This document shows positions 49,258 to 62,023 of a DNA stretch of 64,000 bases, one piece after another (the first letter of the stretch is position 1; the number at the start of each line of letters is the position of its first letter). The position numbers and the translations under genes are program-made. Where the stretch lies: assembly GCA_033439265.1 (NCBI GenBank), contig JAVTVX010000027.1, positions 9,315,001 through 9,379,000 of the forward strand, given 5' to 3'. The notes under the pieces were generated by a model, which worked only from the letters and a program-made list of their open reading frames with translations, had not been told where the DNA came from and made no database searches. This DNA comes from Dillenia suffruticosa (taxonomy: Eukaryota > Streptophyta > Magnoliopsida > Dilleniales > Dilleniaceae).

Positions 49258-52200
49258 ATTTTTCCTTATTATCTACTTTAACTAATTAAGCCCATTAAAT
49301 TAAATAACTTTCATATTATTAAAAAATATAATAATGTGCAATTACCAATAATTAATTATGTTGAAGTCTTTTCACATGAGCTAACCTTATACATGAGGGT
49401 GTTTTGTGATGTTTAACTAACTTATTTTTATTTTGTTTTATTCTATTAATAATCTTTTTAATTAAAACAGTAAAAATATTAAATTTTATAAGTAGATTTT
49501 GACTTTTCAAAAGAATTGAAATGATTATTATATTGAAAAGTTGGGTATAATCTTAATTTCACAATCAATGCCATTGGCACATCACTATTGATAGGGAAAG
49601 AATGGACCATGTTGGAACCGAGTGAGTCTTATCCATATATATATATATATATATATATATTCCCTTTTTAAAATTTCCTTCCATTATTAAATAAATATAG
49701 CAAAGTAGAAGTAATTTTGTTATGGGTTGTGATAGGGTGCTATCCATTTTTAATGTGGCAATAAAATACACTCATTAAAAAGATTAGAAAATCATTTATT
49801 TATTGATAAATTATAATTCAATTGGTATCATTCTTTTTTTAAAAAAAAATCTCGAATTCGAATATTTTTTTATTTATATAAAAATAAAATCAATCACTTA
49901 TTTTGTTAATTTTCTAAAGAAAAGAAAATTGAATAACTATCCATAAGTCTAGCATCGACTTTGAGAATGATGGGTGAAATGGAAATGGTATAGGTGGGAC
50001 CGAGATTGACAAAGGACAGGGAAAGATTTCCTCCAAACAATGTGTTGCTGATGCTGGCAGGAGCCGGGCTGCTATGGTTGGGCTGGGCCGGATTCAACGG
50101 GGGTGACCCGTATGCGGCGAACACGGACTCGTCCATGGCGGTGCTCAACACCAACATCTGCGCCGCCACTAGCCTGTTGGTCTGGACATGGCTGGATGTC
50201 ATCTTCTTCAAGAAGCCCTCTGTCATTGGTGCGGTTCAGGGCATGATCACTGGCCTTGTTTGCATCACTCCTGGAGCAGGTACAATATCTATTCATAATT
50301 TCCTTTAAGGAGAAATTTCTCATTTAAGTTTTTGAAATTAAAATATACTGCTCTCTTTCTCTCATACGTGAGACCTGGGTGCATTCAGTATAACCACAGG
50401 TGGTGAAGGGACAAACAGCACCAAAAATTTTCCAGAAAAAGAATTATTCAGTAAAAGCTATTGAATTTTAAAAGGGTCTTGCTAACTACTGCACCGGGGG
50501 CAATCGTTAAAGAGTATTAAATACACTTTAAATTCTTCAATTTTCTTGGAGAATAATTTTTTGATAAATTATTCGTATTTGGTAACTACAAAATATTTTG
50601 AATTTTTTCTCAATCTCTTGAATTGCATTTTAACTCCTTGGAATCATTCTGGAGTATCTTATATCTCATCTGTAACACTAACAAGTATAGTAAATAACAA
50701 TAAATTATAAACTTCTAAACAAAAAAATTAAATCTATGTCATTACTTGTTGCTTCAAAGTAAATATTGGATTAAGATCATTTCCTGTCAAAGGATTTTTC
50801 TTCTTTTTTTTTTCGCACCATTGGAAGAAGAAGAGGCATTTTCTTTTTCAGGGCATGTGTCCATCATGTTTACATAATCCATATGTCCTGACTTGCTTCT
50901 CCAATTCTTTTCCCCCCTTTAATCCGCTTTCGCGTTGGACGCTTTTTAGCCTTTGAAGTAGGAGGGCAGCCTACAAAATCATCACCAATAATATTCCCAT
51001 GATTATCAACCGAAAATTCACCTAAAACTTCTGTTTCCGTTTCTTGTGATCTTTCCACGCATTGTTGTCCTTCCCAGGACCGCCCGGATGGTAAGTACAT
51101 AGGAGGAATCTTGTAGCAATCCTTGCCAAGAAACACAATGAATGTACCAACGTTAGGTTAGTGACCTATAATATTTAGATTGGATTAATCAAATAATCTG
51201 AATATCGATTGGTTCAAAAAAAAAAAAAAAAAACATTGCATATGTGATAAAAAAGAATCCCTCTACAAAATCAAGCTGTTTGCAACTACAAATATCTGAC
51301 TCATTCCAAAACACAACATGTTTTCTGTTGTTTGTCTCTTTACGGGATTGCAGCGTGAACACACAAGTCATTTCACAAGTCATTTTCTTGGAGTATTGAA
51401 TATTGAGTTGCTCTAACAAAATCTTCCTGAATCATCTCGAAGGAGTGAATTTTAAACCTATTTTTAAATAATCTTGAAACTTTATGACATGTTAAATACA
51501 AAATAATTAATAATAACTCTTTCTACTGATTTAAATTTTTTAAAAGATAATAAGTTATAGTTTAATTAGTATAATTTACTTCTCTTTAGAGATTTTGAAT
51601 TCAAAACTCACAAATATAAAAAAAAAATACATTTAAATGGGGTGATTATTTGATAAAATATAAAATAAATAATTAATAATATCTCTTCCAAATATTTAAA
51701 CTTTTAAAATTGATATTTATTCTACAAAACAAAGAAACCCCAAAAATTTTAAAATAGATTTCAATGTACTCTACGGATGGACCATATTAAGGTTTTATAT
51801 CCATTCTCTCTAATGTTCTCATGAGAAATCTAAATTCATCTCTAAAATGTGCATATGCATCACTTTCTTCCTACTTGTCTCTTCAATGATGATTCATAGA
51901 ATTTTTGGCAATGACTAAATTTCGGTGAGTTGCGTAAACTTTTCAACAAATTTAAGTTCCTCTAACTTAAATTTTCACAAAAATTTTATGTTGGTGTGTA
52001 ATTTATCATGAGAAAAATTTTGACCCTTTTGTTTTTCTTAAATTCAAAAGTGGGAAGGCAACTAAAGGACAAAGGCTTGTGTTGGTTATGAATATCAGGT
52101 CTGGTACAAGGATGGGCAGCAATAGTGATGGGAATACTCTCAGGAAGTGTGCCATGGTTCACAATGATGGTAGTCCACAAGCGCTGGACTCTGCTGCAGC

Positions 52201-52619
52201 AGATAGACGACACGCTCGGTGTCTTCCACACCCACGCTGTGGCTGGCTTTCTTGGTTGCTGCCTCACCGGCCTCTTTGCTGAGCCGGAGCTCTGCAACCT
52301 CTTCTTGGCCAACATCAACTCCCGCGGCGGTGTCTATGGTAAAAACGGGGGTTCCCAGTTCGGGAAGCAGATTGTTGGGGGACTCTTCATCATGGGTTGG
52401 AATTTGGTTGTCACTTCTATCATTTGTGTGGTCATAAATCTGATTATTCCACTTAGAATGTCTGATGAACAACTTACCATTGGAGATGATGCAGTGCATG
52501 GGGAGGAGGCTTATGCTTTGTGGGGTGATGGTGAGAAGTATGACTCCGCTAAGCATGGCCTTTACTCTGATGACACTATACTTTACCAGACTTCAAGTGG
52601 TGCTACTCAGGTTGTTTAG
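47955..52619 (+). CDS. AMT3: Ammonium transporter, AMT2/AMT3 subfamily, three exons
   Basis: It should carry NH4+/NH3 across the plasma membrane as a trimeric Amt/Mep/Rh channel-like protein with about 11 membrane segments. Exons 47955-48602, 49994-50279 and 52099-52619 have GT-AG introns of 1391 and 1819 bp and total 1455 bp, giving 484 residues (the family is about 475-500). Residues 7-90 hold the plant AMT2-type start ('[10 protein letters not shown]', '[16 protein letters not shown]', '[16 protein letters not shown]'). The Amt signature starts at D195 and crosses the first intron, ending VGPR. The pore twin histidines are H203 and H357. The C-tail has '[18 protein letters not shown]'. '[17 protein letters not shown]' and 'NLFL' fit AMT3 better than AMT2;1. 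Codon 47955 is the first ATG in frame; upstream codons are not conserved. No defect was seen. Confidence 0.95.
48603..49993 (+). other. AMT intron 1
   Basis: The intron is AT-rich, with GTCAGT at the donor and TATAG at the acceptor. It contains (TA)n(TG)n about 49227-49257 and (AT)n about 49636-49660. No coding sequence was recognised; the 98-codon frame at 48727-49023 is a chance frame. Confidence 0.7.
50280..52098 (+). other. AMT intron 2
   Basis: This 1.8-kb AT-rich intron has a GTACAA donor and a TATCAG acceptor. An A17 run lies near 51217-51233. It contains a minus-strand FAR1/MULE-like fragment, described separately. Confidence 0.7.
50870..51136 (-). pseudogene. Possible FAR1/MULE-transposase C-terminal fragment
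   Basis: The 88-codon minus-strand frame contains '[19 protein letters not shown]' followed by '[10 protein letters not shown]'. This looks like the linker ahead of the zinc knuckle in plant FAR1-related (MULE-derived) proteins (pattern DP/CPP-x-S-K-x-KGRP-x-R-x-KGG). No zinc knuckle, SWIM or transposase domain is present. It lies in an AMT intron on the opposite strand. The match is from memory of the pattern only. Confidence 0.33.
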
Positions 52620-54138
52620 CTGTTAACGAAGAGAATTCTTCATTTTATTGTATATATCCAAATCGGAGGATATATGGGTTTGAATGGCACTGGGACAACT
52701 TGAAAAACTATGTTCCCATGTATGGAGATATTTGGTTGATTGGAAGTGTAAACATTTTGTTTGCATATATGGGCAAATTTGGTTGATTCTGGGAGTATAA
52801 ATTTTCTCGGGGAATGTAAACATCCACTTCCAAAATTCAAAGCACTCAAATTATTACAATAGGCTGCGATTACGACTTTTGTCATCATTTCAGAAAAGTA
52901 ATATTTTCTCTTTATAATCTTCTATTTATATATAGATTATTTTTCAATTTCACTATTATTAAATACACATTTCTGTTAGTTTACTATAAAAGTAATGATA
53001 AAAGTGAGATAAGAAAATAAATTTTTTTTAATCTTGAATCAACCATTATCCAAAATTATATTTTAATTATTTTTAGAATTTTTTTAGAAATCTTAATATA
53101 GTTTTTTGTTTCTAAATTTCAAATTTGAGTTTTAATTAAGAGATTTAATATTATTTTCACTAAACCAACTGGTCGTAAAAAAAATAAATAAAAAGGGTAA
53201 AATTAAGATTTATAAATGTCTATTAATAAATACAATTATTGCCTTTAAAAGAAATATAATAAAGGGTCAATAAATTATAATTTAATTGGTAATATCTCTT
53301 TTTTTCTTATAATGGTATCAAATTTTTCACCAAAAAAATATAATGGTATCAAATTTAAGTCTCTTTATTTACCAAAAAAAAAAAGATACAATAAAGGATA
53401 AAAGTAGAGTTAAAAAATAAAAAACAAATTGATACTTAATCTTGATGAATAATTTAAAACAAAACATTTTTTATTTAAAACGACAAATAAAAAAGGAATG
53501 GAAAGAATACCGTTCAAGCCCACCTTGACAGACGGAGAAGATATTATTATTATTATTATTATTGATAAGAATTATTATTATTATTATTATTTGGTGAAGA
53601 AGATATTATTGTTAATAACTTAAGTAATTGATATGCTTAATTTAAAAATGAATTATTTAGCTGCATAGTTTAAATTATATTGTTATAAGATTAAATAAAT
53701 CAATTATTTTTTAATTTTCTCAGTAATGATTAAACATCTATCAAAAGAGAGCGATAGACTAAATTCTGAGATCTAAACCGATACGAACACATATGATAGT
53801 ATAGAATAATGGTATGTGCAGATGGAAAATTAAGATAAGTATTAAATTTTTATCAAAAAATTAAATAGATAATTAAAATTGAAGTATGAATTTTTATTTT
53901 AAATTGATGACAAGAATCATTTTATGATTTTAAAATTATTTGTTTTTAATTATTCTTTCCTAAGGATCATTAAAAATATATATATTTTTTGCAAGAAGAT
54001 GGTTTGTTATATAACGAGAATTAACAATTGGTTTGAGTAGTGTGGAACGGACATCACAAGAGGGAGTGCAGGAAGAGGCAAAATCATGGGGAGAGGCAAA
54101 ATCATAGGGTTGCCATCCTCCCGCCAAAAGGAAGAAAG
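52620..54138. other. AMT 3' flank and intergenic sequence
   Basis: The AMT 3' untranslated region should cover the first few hundred bases. After that comes AT-rich sequence with (ATT)n tracts at about 53535-53591. No gene or transposon was recognised. 54040-54138 is more G/A-rich and probably belongs to the leader of the XRCC2-like locus. Confidence 0.5.
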
Positions 54139-54553
54139 ATGGAGGAGGTGAAAGAATGCATAGAGGGAGACGAAAGCGCGAGAGAAATGCTAGGGAGACA
54201 GTAGCAGAAGCAAATCCCATCCGTTGTGCTTCCTCCTCTTCATCGGATTCCTCTCCGCCTCGGCAACGTTGTTGAGCTCCTCGGACCTTCTCCCTCCGCC
54301 AAATCCCAACTTCTTCTTCACGTCTGTATCATCTCCCACGTTCATGTTCTTCTGTTTGTGAAGTGGAATTAGGTCTCTTAATTTTTACTCGGAATAATTT
54401 AAAAGGCTGCAGTGAACTGTATTCTTCCAAAAGAGTGGAAAGGCGTCTGTTATGGAGGGTTGGAACAGCTGGTCATGTTTCTTGACTTGGATGGCGGATT
54501 TGACATCCTCCGTCTTTCCCAATTGCTGAAGCTTCGCATCTCCCAAGCTTCAG

Positions 54554-55676
54554 GTAACTTCTCTTACTCCGTAGCTGCACCTTAATCGCTCACATTTCCA
54601 TAGGAGTCAAAGTTAGATTAAGTTTCGAGCGGAAAGGTACAAGGAGAATTTTGATCTTTTTGCCCTTACTCATCATGAAATCCCAAGACCTATGTATATT
54701 TGAGTTCAATTGAAAAAGGATCTTAAATATCTACCCCCTTAGAAAAGTCAATACAAGTAGGCATGATCTCATGGTTGTGTAGCTGGTAGCTTGCTTTTGT
54801 AGGTTTGAATCCTTGTGACTATGGCGTCTTTTTTTTTTGTGATTGTATTGGAAGAAATATCTCCAACCCACGGAGCTCCTAATGAATAAAAAAAATGTAA
54901 CAAGTTATAAAATTTTAAGTATTTTGAATTGGGGTTGATCTTTTTTTTGGGGGGGGGGGGTGGTGGTTTGGACGAGATAGTGAATGCTTCACTGGATCAC
55001 TCTAATCCCAAAGTAATTATGTTCTAGATAGCAAGATTAGAATTGAAGTTTCATTGCAATCTAGATTGCTCAATAAACCCACATGGGGAAATATGTAAAC
55101 AATCCACATTAGTAGGTCAGAGTTTACTTTAGCATGAAATAGCAATCGAAGCAGTCATCTAAGCCTATCCTCCATTGAAGTATTTTTAATTGGGGATGGT
55201 GAAACACTCCCGGATCACTTCAATTGAAAAGGAATTACATTCTAGATAGCGAGATTGGGTTTGCAGTTTCATTGCCATCTAGCTTGCTGAATAAACCCAA
55301 TAGGGAAATTGTAAACTGCCCAGATTCGTAGGTTGAAGTTAACTTTAGCTTGAAACAGCAATACAAGCATGCATTAAAACGTATCCCCAAATACTGTGTA
55401 CTCATTGGTTACCATGACAAGTGGAAATTTAGAATTATAAATCACATTTCTTCAAGTCCCTTTCTCTATTTAAACAAAACACCTGAACATGATTGTGAGA
55501 CACTTCCCTCCTCATGTTTCCTTCCACCTTAACCCACCTCTTTTATCATGCACACTGTTATTGTTATCAGTCAGAACCTTGTAATCCAAAAGGTGATGCC
55601 ACTATGGAATAGTACCTATAATTGAATATACTTTAATTATATGGACTATGAAGTATATTTATGCTTTGTGAACCAT

Positions 55677-55749
<73 letters not shown>

Positions 55750-56201
55750 GGGGAGGGGGCATGTGCAATCGTTAATTTTTTTCTTTCTGTTTTGGTGTTG
55801 GGTGGAGAGGGGGCATCCTGTACATTTTGTGAAGCACTTCAATGAGAATACGATGAATTAATTGAGACCCTTTCCCCCAATCGGTAGCTATCCCTTTGTG
55901 AATGAGTGTGTTTTGTGTGTATTCAGCATATAACATTTGCCCTAAAATTGCTCATGGGGCCCCTTCTTCCTCTCTTTCTTCTTACAGTCATAGTTCAATA
56001 ATAAGTTGCTTAAAAGCCAAATCAAGATGTGGGAATTAAACCACACCATCCCTCCTGTTTTGAGTAAATATGTATGGGTTTTGTGAATTGTCATGCTGTT
56101 GCATAAACTATTGCCTTTTGGTCATGATCTTTGATATGATTTTATGACTGTGATCTTAATTATGAGTAGAACATGATATTCTTTTTCGAATGGTATCAAA
56201 G
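54554..56201 (+). other. XRCC2-like intron 2
   Basis: The intron has a GTAACT donor and a TCAAAG acceptor. It contains T8G12 at 54941-54960 and a pure (CT)n run of about 68 bp (55680-55747) followed by a G-rich patch. Two diverged segments near 55000 and 55220 share wording (AATTACRTTCTAGATAGC, TTTCATTGC), suggesting an old duplication of about 200 bp. Confidence 0.65.
55680..55747. repeat. (CT)n microsatellite, about 68 bp, uninterrupted
   Basis: A pure CT dinucleotide run with no interruption, ending CTCTCGGGGGGAGGGGG. Long pure tracts of this kind are usually length-polymorphic. Confidence 0.98.
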
Positions 56202-56996
56202 TTATGAGTACAAATTTGCTGAAGGTTGTTAAGTTGTGTCCAGGACCAAGAAATGAAGACAATCAACACTCAATTGCTAATAATGTGTTGAACTATGATG
56301 TCAAAAAGGAATCGAGTATTGATGAGGAACTCTTTGCATCATGCATGAGAAGATTCTTGTACATCCAATGTTATGATACTTTAGAGTTCCTTGCCACACT
56401 CAAGTTGAGGAGTTTTTCCTAGACCAATGCTTGATTGCTAATATTAGCTGGTTCATCTTTTGCTTCAAAATCTTGGTTTATGTCTTGTAGGTCAAAAGTA
56501 GAGGTGTTAAGACGTAAAACATGCTTGAATTTTTGGAGTAAATGGTTCTTTGACAAAATGAAGATCATATCACAGCCAGTTGTGTGTTCAAATGGTAACT
56601 CATTTATACACTCATTTATTACTCCACTTGATTGAACATTACACCCAATATGTGAGAGGGAGTGTTAAAATATAAAATAGTAATAGTAAAGATTACCTCC
56701 ATTCACAAGCTTGAATTTTTGGAATAAATGGCTTAGTCATAAAATTTAAGAGAATTGGGATGCATGGTTACTTGTGTAGATCCATTGATGCCATGTTTGC
56801 TATCAAAGCACTACCAACTTACGAGGGCACAAGTGCCATTAGGCTGAATATTAAAGGAAGCTAGCGATTCCTTCAATTCTTTATATATCAGGCCCGTCAA
56901 TTTAACATTGTGCAAGGTTCCCTTAAAGCATGGACAAAGATGTGCTATATGCACATGACTAGATGATATTGCCATAATATGGAAAATTTTCAAGTC

Positions 56997-57245
56997 TGAT
57001 ATCTGGCATGGAAAAATATACATCAATGGCATCATAGGCATGTAAAATTTTCCCAGTTCAATATTTCTTCCTCAAATGGTTCCTACATTCGGTCTTTGCT
57101 ATGTGAACAACAATTGCTATGTGATATCTGGCATGGAAAAATATACATCAATGGCATCATTGGCATGGAAAATTTTCCCAGTTCAATATGTGTTCTGCAA
57201 ATGGTTCCAACATTCGGTCTTTGCTATGTGAACAACAATTGCAAT
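56997..57245 (+). repeat. 125-bp tandem duplication
   Basis: The two units (56997-57121 and 57122-57245) both carry TGATATCTGGCATGGAAAAA and CATTCGGTCTTTGCTATGTG, with fewer than ten differences. The duplication lies in intron 3 of the XRCC2-like locus and is recent relative to the neighbouring decay. Confidence 0.92.
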
Positions 57246-57460
57246 ACGATAAAAAATGCAACATCATGAACTGTGGTAATCCTTTTGATCAGGAACTACT
57301 ACAATCTTGGGGTCACCTTAAGCATCGTTCTAAATTTATGATGAATAATTCAAATGGTTGAGCTACTTGCCACATGGATATACAAAAAAGAAAACAGCAT
57401 GCTTATTGCACTATAATAAAACAAGATAACTAATCAACAACCTAGCATGCTTTATATCAA

Positions 57461-57497
<37 letters not shown>

Positions 57498-58483
57498 GAC
57501 CTAGCATGTTGTATTTTTAGGTAAAATATAATTAATATATATATGACTGCGTATTTTTAAGAACATAGTTTGACCACCGCATCATATTGCATTAATCAAT
57601 CATGGATCCTAGTCCTATCTGGTATTTAAGAATAATAAAACATAAATTCATGACCTCTCAAATAAACAACAACAATTAGCTTCAATACACAGTTAAATAT
57701 GGATGTGTTTGGCTAAGTGAAGGATATTGTTAAGTAAGCACAGCTGATGAGGTTGTGAGTTTTCGGAGTTTAGCTATGCCATGCTTACAGCTGAAAATCT
57801 AACCTGAAGGATATGCTGAAGATTTTGTTGCATTTTTCTATGATTCGGGCACCCATAAATTTCTTCATTCCATGTGATTATAGGATTAAAATAACACGGA
57901 GAGATCTGGGCAAACTTGCTATGTAAGTGTGCTGGTTTTATTTCTGGTCAATGGTAGAGGAATCAAATAAAATAACATGACTGGCAGATCGGTCTTTATG
58001 GGCCTCTAGTGCCATGTCTTTTTATTTCCTTTCACATTCTTACATGTTTTGAATAAAAATTGCCAGATTATCTGTAAAACTCTAAAGGTCTAATAACGCC
58101 TAAACATGGGCTGAACCCATTGGTCATCCAAGATGAATTTTGATTTTGGCCCATGATGTGTCTAGGGATGAAATCGCCCATCTCCCCTCCCCCATCCTCT
58201 TTGAGTGAGCCAAAAAACCATGGGCTAAATGAATTCAAATCCCTTCTTCTTTCCGCATATTGAATTTGCATTGTGTTCACAACTCTTTAACAGTTCCCAT
58301 GCATTTCCCTTTTTCTTTTTTTTTTCCCCTTGTGAATTCAAAAATGTTTCTGCCTTTAATTCCACAATTTACTGGAATGTACTTATCTCTCTATCTTGTA
58401 CTTTGATTACAGACTCTGCATTATCAACATCGGAAGCAAAGGGAAGTACATGGTGCTAGTGTCCATTTCGTCACCATTGACAG

Positions 58484-59587
58484 GTTGGCTTAAGATTTCT
58501 ACATTTTTGAGTTGCTTTTTGCTATTTAAATAGAAGTTTCAATGAAGAACAATCTAGAACCCTCTACCTTGCTTTTGGATTTTAAATGGCATATGTGACC
58601 TTTTGGATTGTGGATACCTAATCTACATGCAGTTATATTCCAATTGTTCAGCATCTTAGTTTGGGACTTAGGGGCACAGCATTAGCACCACATGCTGCAA
58701 TTATAGAGACCACTGCCTGTATAACATTGTCCACTAATGTGAGAAACCAAAATTTAAGTCCATAGATTATTAGTGTTCATTGAGAGGTAATACTGGACCA
58801 CACTACACACGCCCATTGGATGGCAGATGGCAAGATATGGGGACAACCCTCCATGTTGCATTGACTAGATGAATTTTCTGAGAGTGTTCAGCAAGAACAA
58901 TAGGCACAAGCACTCCCTCATGATCACCAGTCATATCATCCTCACTAATCTTAAAAAGAGGCAAGGGTGCAAAACAATCCTCAAAACTTCACAGCACGAC
59001 ATGATAGGGTCTGTGCTTTCAGGACCTGTCTAGAGCATGAAGGCTTCTGTATTCTTCATGCGCTGCATGGTTTACCTTTTCCTACTTGAATACCAGAACC
59101 TGAGTAGCCTGGATGCCACATTGAGGAGGGTTGGCCAGTTTGGCCAGATTCCACCAATCTAAGTGGTTTAACAATTTAGCAAATCATTTTAACTGTAGAA
59201 AATAAAAAATTTGAAATACTCACTTTTTCTTATGATTTTCCTGCTGTATTGGTGCATTGTTTGGTTGCCAGAAAGATAAAACCTCCATACTTGTCAGGAA
59301 ATTGCAACCTACCAGCACAAAATAATATGGTCACAATGTATTGAAGAGAAAATGGATAGACAAAGTAGCTTACTTATGGATCTAAGAAAAAGTTCAAAAT
59401 TGTAGTGATCTTGCAAGTGAACCGTAAACTAGGCCATCATTTTTTGTCCTCCTTTAAATAGAATCGCAAGCCTCCCAGGTTTCTTAAAAACCATAAATGA
59501 TCAGCAAACTTACTTCAATTTAAGGTGTTTCATTTAGTTCTTGGTTTTATTTGTTCTTCCACTAGTCTACAGAAACTCCAAACCTTA
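58484..59587. other. Sequence between XRCC2-like exon 4 and the copia element
   Basis: Apart from the candidate exon 5 remnant, I see nothing recognisable here. The composition is moderate rather than extremely AT-rich, so further decayed gene sequence is possible. Confidence 0.4.
59247..59290 (+). pseudogene. Candidate remnant of XRCC2 exon 5
   Basis: TATTGGTGCA at 59247 would complete the split serine left by exon 4 and read S-I-G-A, then L-F-G-C-Q-K-D-K-T-S-I, in register with the S-I-G-A-F-Y-W-x-D-R-x-S-T-S-L of plant XRCC2. The base triplet before it is CTG rather than CAG, so no acceptor is present. The match is short and could be chance. Confidence 0.28.
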
Positions 59588-60337
59588 TGTTGAAATTTGG
59601 AGTGCAGAAGCTTTGGTGGTTGAACTAGGGTTTTGGTGTTTGAGCAGTGGCTTGAAAGTTGTGTTTTGTGCTTGAAGGTTGAAGAACAACAAAGAAAATG
59701 AGAGTTTGAATTTGTGAGAATGAATTCAATTGTATTACTTTGATAAAATATCAAATATAAGACATTTTTGTTGAGATATTACTCAAGAATATATAAAGAC
59801 ACTTTGAGAGAGACTATGCTCTATCTATGCTAAGGGAGACAATGCTCCAAGATGTCTTATGAGTGAAGAGAGGAGACTTATTTATAGCCAAAAAGGTCTT
59901 ACTAGCCGGTAGACACAAGAATTAGTCGGTAGATACAAAAACTAGCCGGTAGACACAAACCAAAAAACTAGCCGTTATAAATTCTGCCCATTCTACCCCT
60001 GCATTGTTTGGGCTTCTTCTTGGGCCGTGAATGAGGTTTTCTTGGCCCCTTTTAATGTGTTTTGATGCTTCATTATGTGGACTAAAAAACCTTCATTGGC
60101 CAACCCATTTAGGGCCTCTTTTTGGGCTTCTAATTGGGTCTACATTCTGTCCATTTTTTGACAGTTTCTTGAGCCTTGGTAGTTTCATTTTGAGTTCTTC
60201 CTTCTCTTCATTTTCTTGGATTTTTTATGTGCATTTGCTATGCAAGGTTTTAACGGATTAGGGCAATGTACTCGGGAGGCATCCATTCGCATGCTTTCTT
60301 GAATGCTTTCTTGAATGCTTTATCGTCACTTTCAACA
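59588..60337 (-). repeat. Copia 3' LTR (minus strand)
   Basis: On the minus strand it starts TGTTGAAAGTGACGAT after the purine tract and ends ...AAATTTCAACA before the CCTTA duplication. It contains the AATTAGTCGGTAGATACAAA-type repeats near 59920-59960. Confidence 0.9.
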
Positions 60338-62023
60338 CTCCCCCTCAAGTCCGACGAGTGGAATTCCATGGAGTCGTGACTTGCAAAGTTAGAGTCGGAT
60401 GGTTGAGCTTCCTTGACCTTCTTTTTCTTGTTCTTTTTCTTCTTTTTTTTGGCCTTGTCTTTTGGCTCCCCCTCAATGACTTGGCAATGACATGCTACAT
60501 GCACATGGCATTCTTGTTCTCCCCCTTGCTCCTTAATTGGAGCTTCCATAGGCAAACTTAGTAGTGTTTTATCACCTAATTCTGCAAAATAATACTCATT
60601 TTCGGCAAATTTCATATCTTTCAACATATATGCCGTGTTAGTCTTAGGATTATAGCAAATATATTCATCTTTTCTAGAGCCATATCCTAAGAATATGCAC
60701 CGCTCCTCTTTTATGTAGTAAACGCACCCAAATGTTCTAAGATGTATAAGGTTTGATTTGCTATTTCTAATTGTCTCTAATGGAGACTTATCATCTAGTG
60801 CATCTTAAGAAATGCGATTATATAAGTATGTAGCGGTGTTAATTGTATCACACCAATATTCGTGAATCATATGTACATTTTTTAATGAAAAACAAGTTAA
60901 TATATTTATGTCATCCTCATTTATAATAAGGTTTTCATAACTCATGATTTCTAATCCTATGCTCTTTTGATTTAAAAAACTTTCAAAACTATGACATATA
61001 ATTTGTATATCATCCGTTCTAAGTGTTTGAATAGATACACTATACACCTTAATAACTAGACGATAATATTTTTTAAATGCATTATGTGCTTGTGCCATTT
61101 TTTTAAGCATATACACCCGTGTATATTTAGAGTGATGATCAATGGATGATATAATGTACTTGTATCCTTCTCTAGACATGTAATGGGTTTTTCTAATATG
61201 GCAATGCACATATTTAAAATCATTTAAATTTGGATTGGAGTTTATACCTTTAATAGGCAATTCACTCCTCCTTTGATCCGACCTAACTCTATTTGGTTTG
61301 AGATTTGGATAAAAATCCCAACACCGTTCTTTGGTGTGGCCTTTTCTTTTACAATGGGAGCACACATTCTCAACATATTGCTCTTTCACTATTGCCTTGA
61401 AGCCATAGGCCTCCATTTGAGGTCGACTTTTTTCCTCAAGCCTTTTAGAGGTTTCGGCCCTTTGGATCATTCCTTTTACCTCCTCATAGGATGGTAGAGC
61501 TTCCCTTTTTAGGATTTCTTGACGCACCTCTTTGAATGGTTCTCCAAGAAACATGAGCAAGGCAACGTCTTGCCTTCATTTCTCCTTTGTTGTGAAACAT
61601 TGAGGTCCATTGTTCGTGGCCTCAATGTCTCTAATTTTGTCTACAGCCTTTCGAGGTCGTCAAAGATTTGGGGTAGGGTTTTGTCACCTCTTTGGAGTTT
61701 GGAGATTTGTTGTTGAAGCTCAAAGACCCTTCTCAAGTTGTGTTTGTTCCCATACAGCCCTTCAAGAGTGGACCACATGGATTTGGAGCTTGAACAGCCG
61801 GCCACCATCATTTGATGAGCCTTGTCCGACGAGTTTAGTAGCATCAAGAAGATGTAATCGTCATTCTTCTTCCATTGCTCAAAATCGGAGTTGGATGCAT
61901 CAAGTGGCTCATTTTGGATATGTTCCGATGAGTTGTATAGATTCAAGAGCCTTAGCATAATCTCCACCCATTGTGGGTAATTTTCGGAAGTGAGGAGAGG
62001 AAGTGAAATCCGCTCTGATACCA

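Larger units (their letters stand above)
54139..58483 (+). pseudogene. XRCC2: XRCC2 homologue (RAD51 paralogue), four exons, probably decayed
   Basis: XRCC2 acts in homologous recombination with the RAD51 paralogues. Exons: 54139-54321, 54406-54553, 56202-56404 and 58413-58483; phases 0, 1, 0 fit throughout. Exon 1 gives MEEVKECIEGDESAREML and, after a TAG at codon 22 (54202-54204), 'LGNVVELLGPSPSAKSQ' with the degenerate plant Walker A (G49-S56). Exon 2 has 'CILPKEWKGV', 'YGGLEQLVMFLDLD' (Walker B, 83-90) and 'FDILRLSQLL'. Exon 3 has 'DEELFASCMRRFLYIQCYDT'. Exon 4 has TLHYQHRKQ and ends ...TID plus AG, so the conserved DS-IGAF would follow. Defects: the TAG, no in-frame GT donor after exon 3 (CTCAAG|TTGAGG), and no sound C-terminal exons. 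Roughly 200 of the usual 280-350 codons are visible. A sequencing error at the TAG cannot be excluded. Confidence 0.8.

Noticed and set aside
55633-55861. Arg/Glu- and Ser/Leu-repeat frames
   Set aside because: They are translations of the (CT)n microsatellite.
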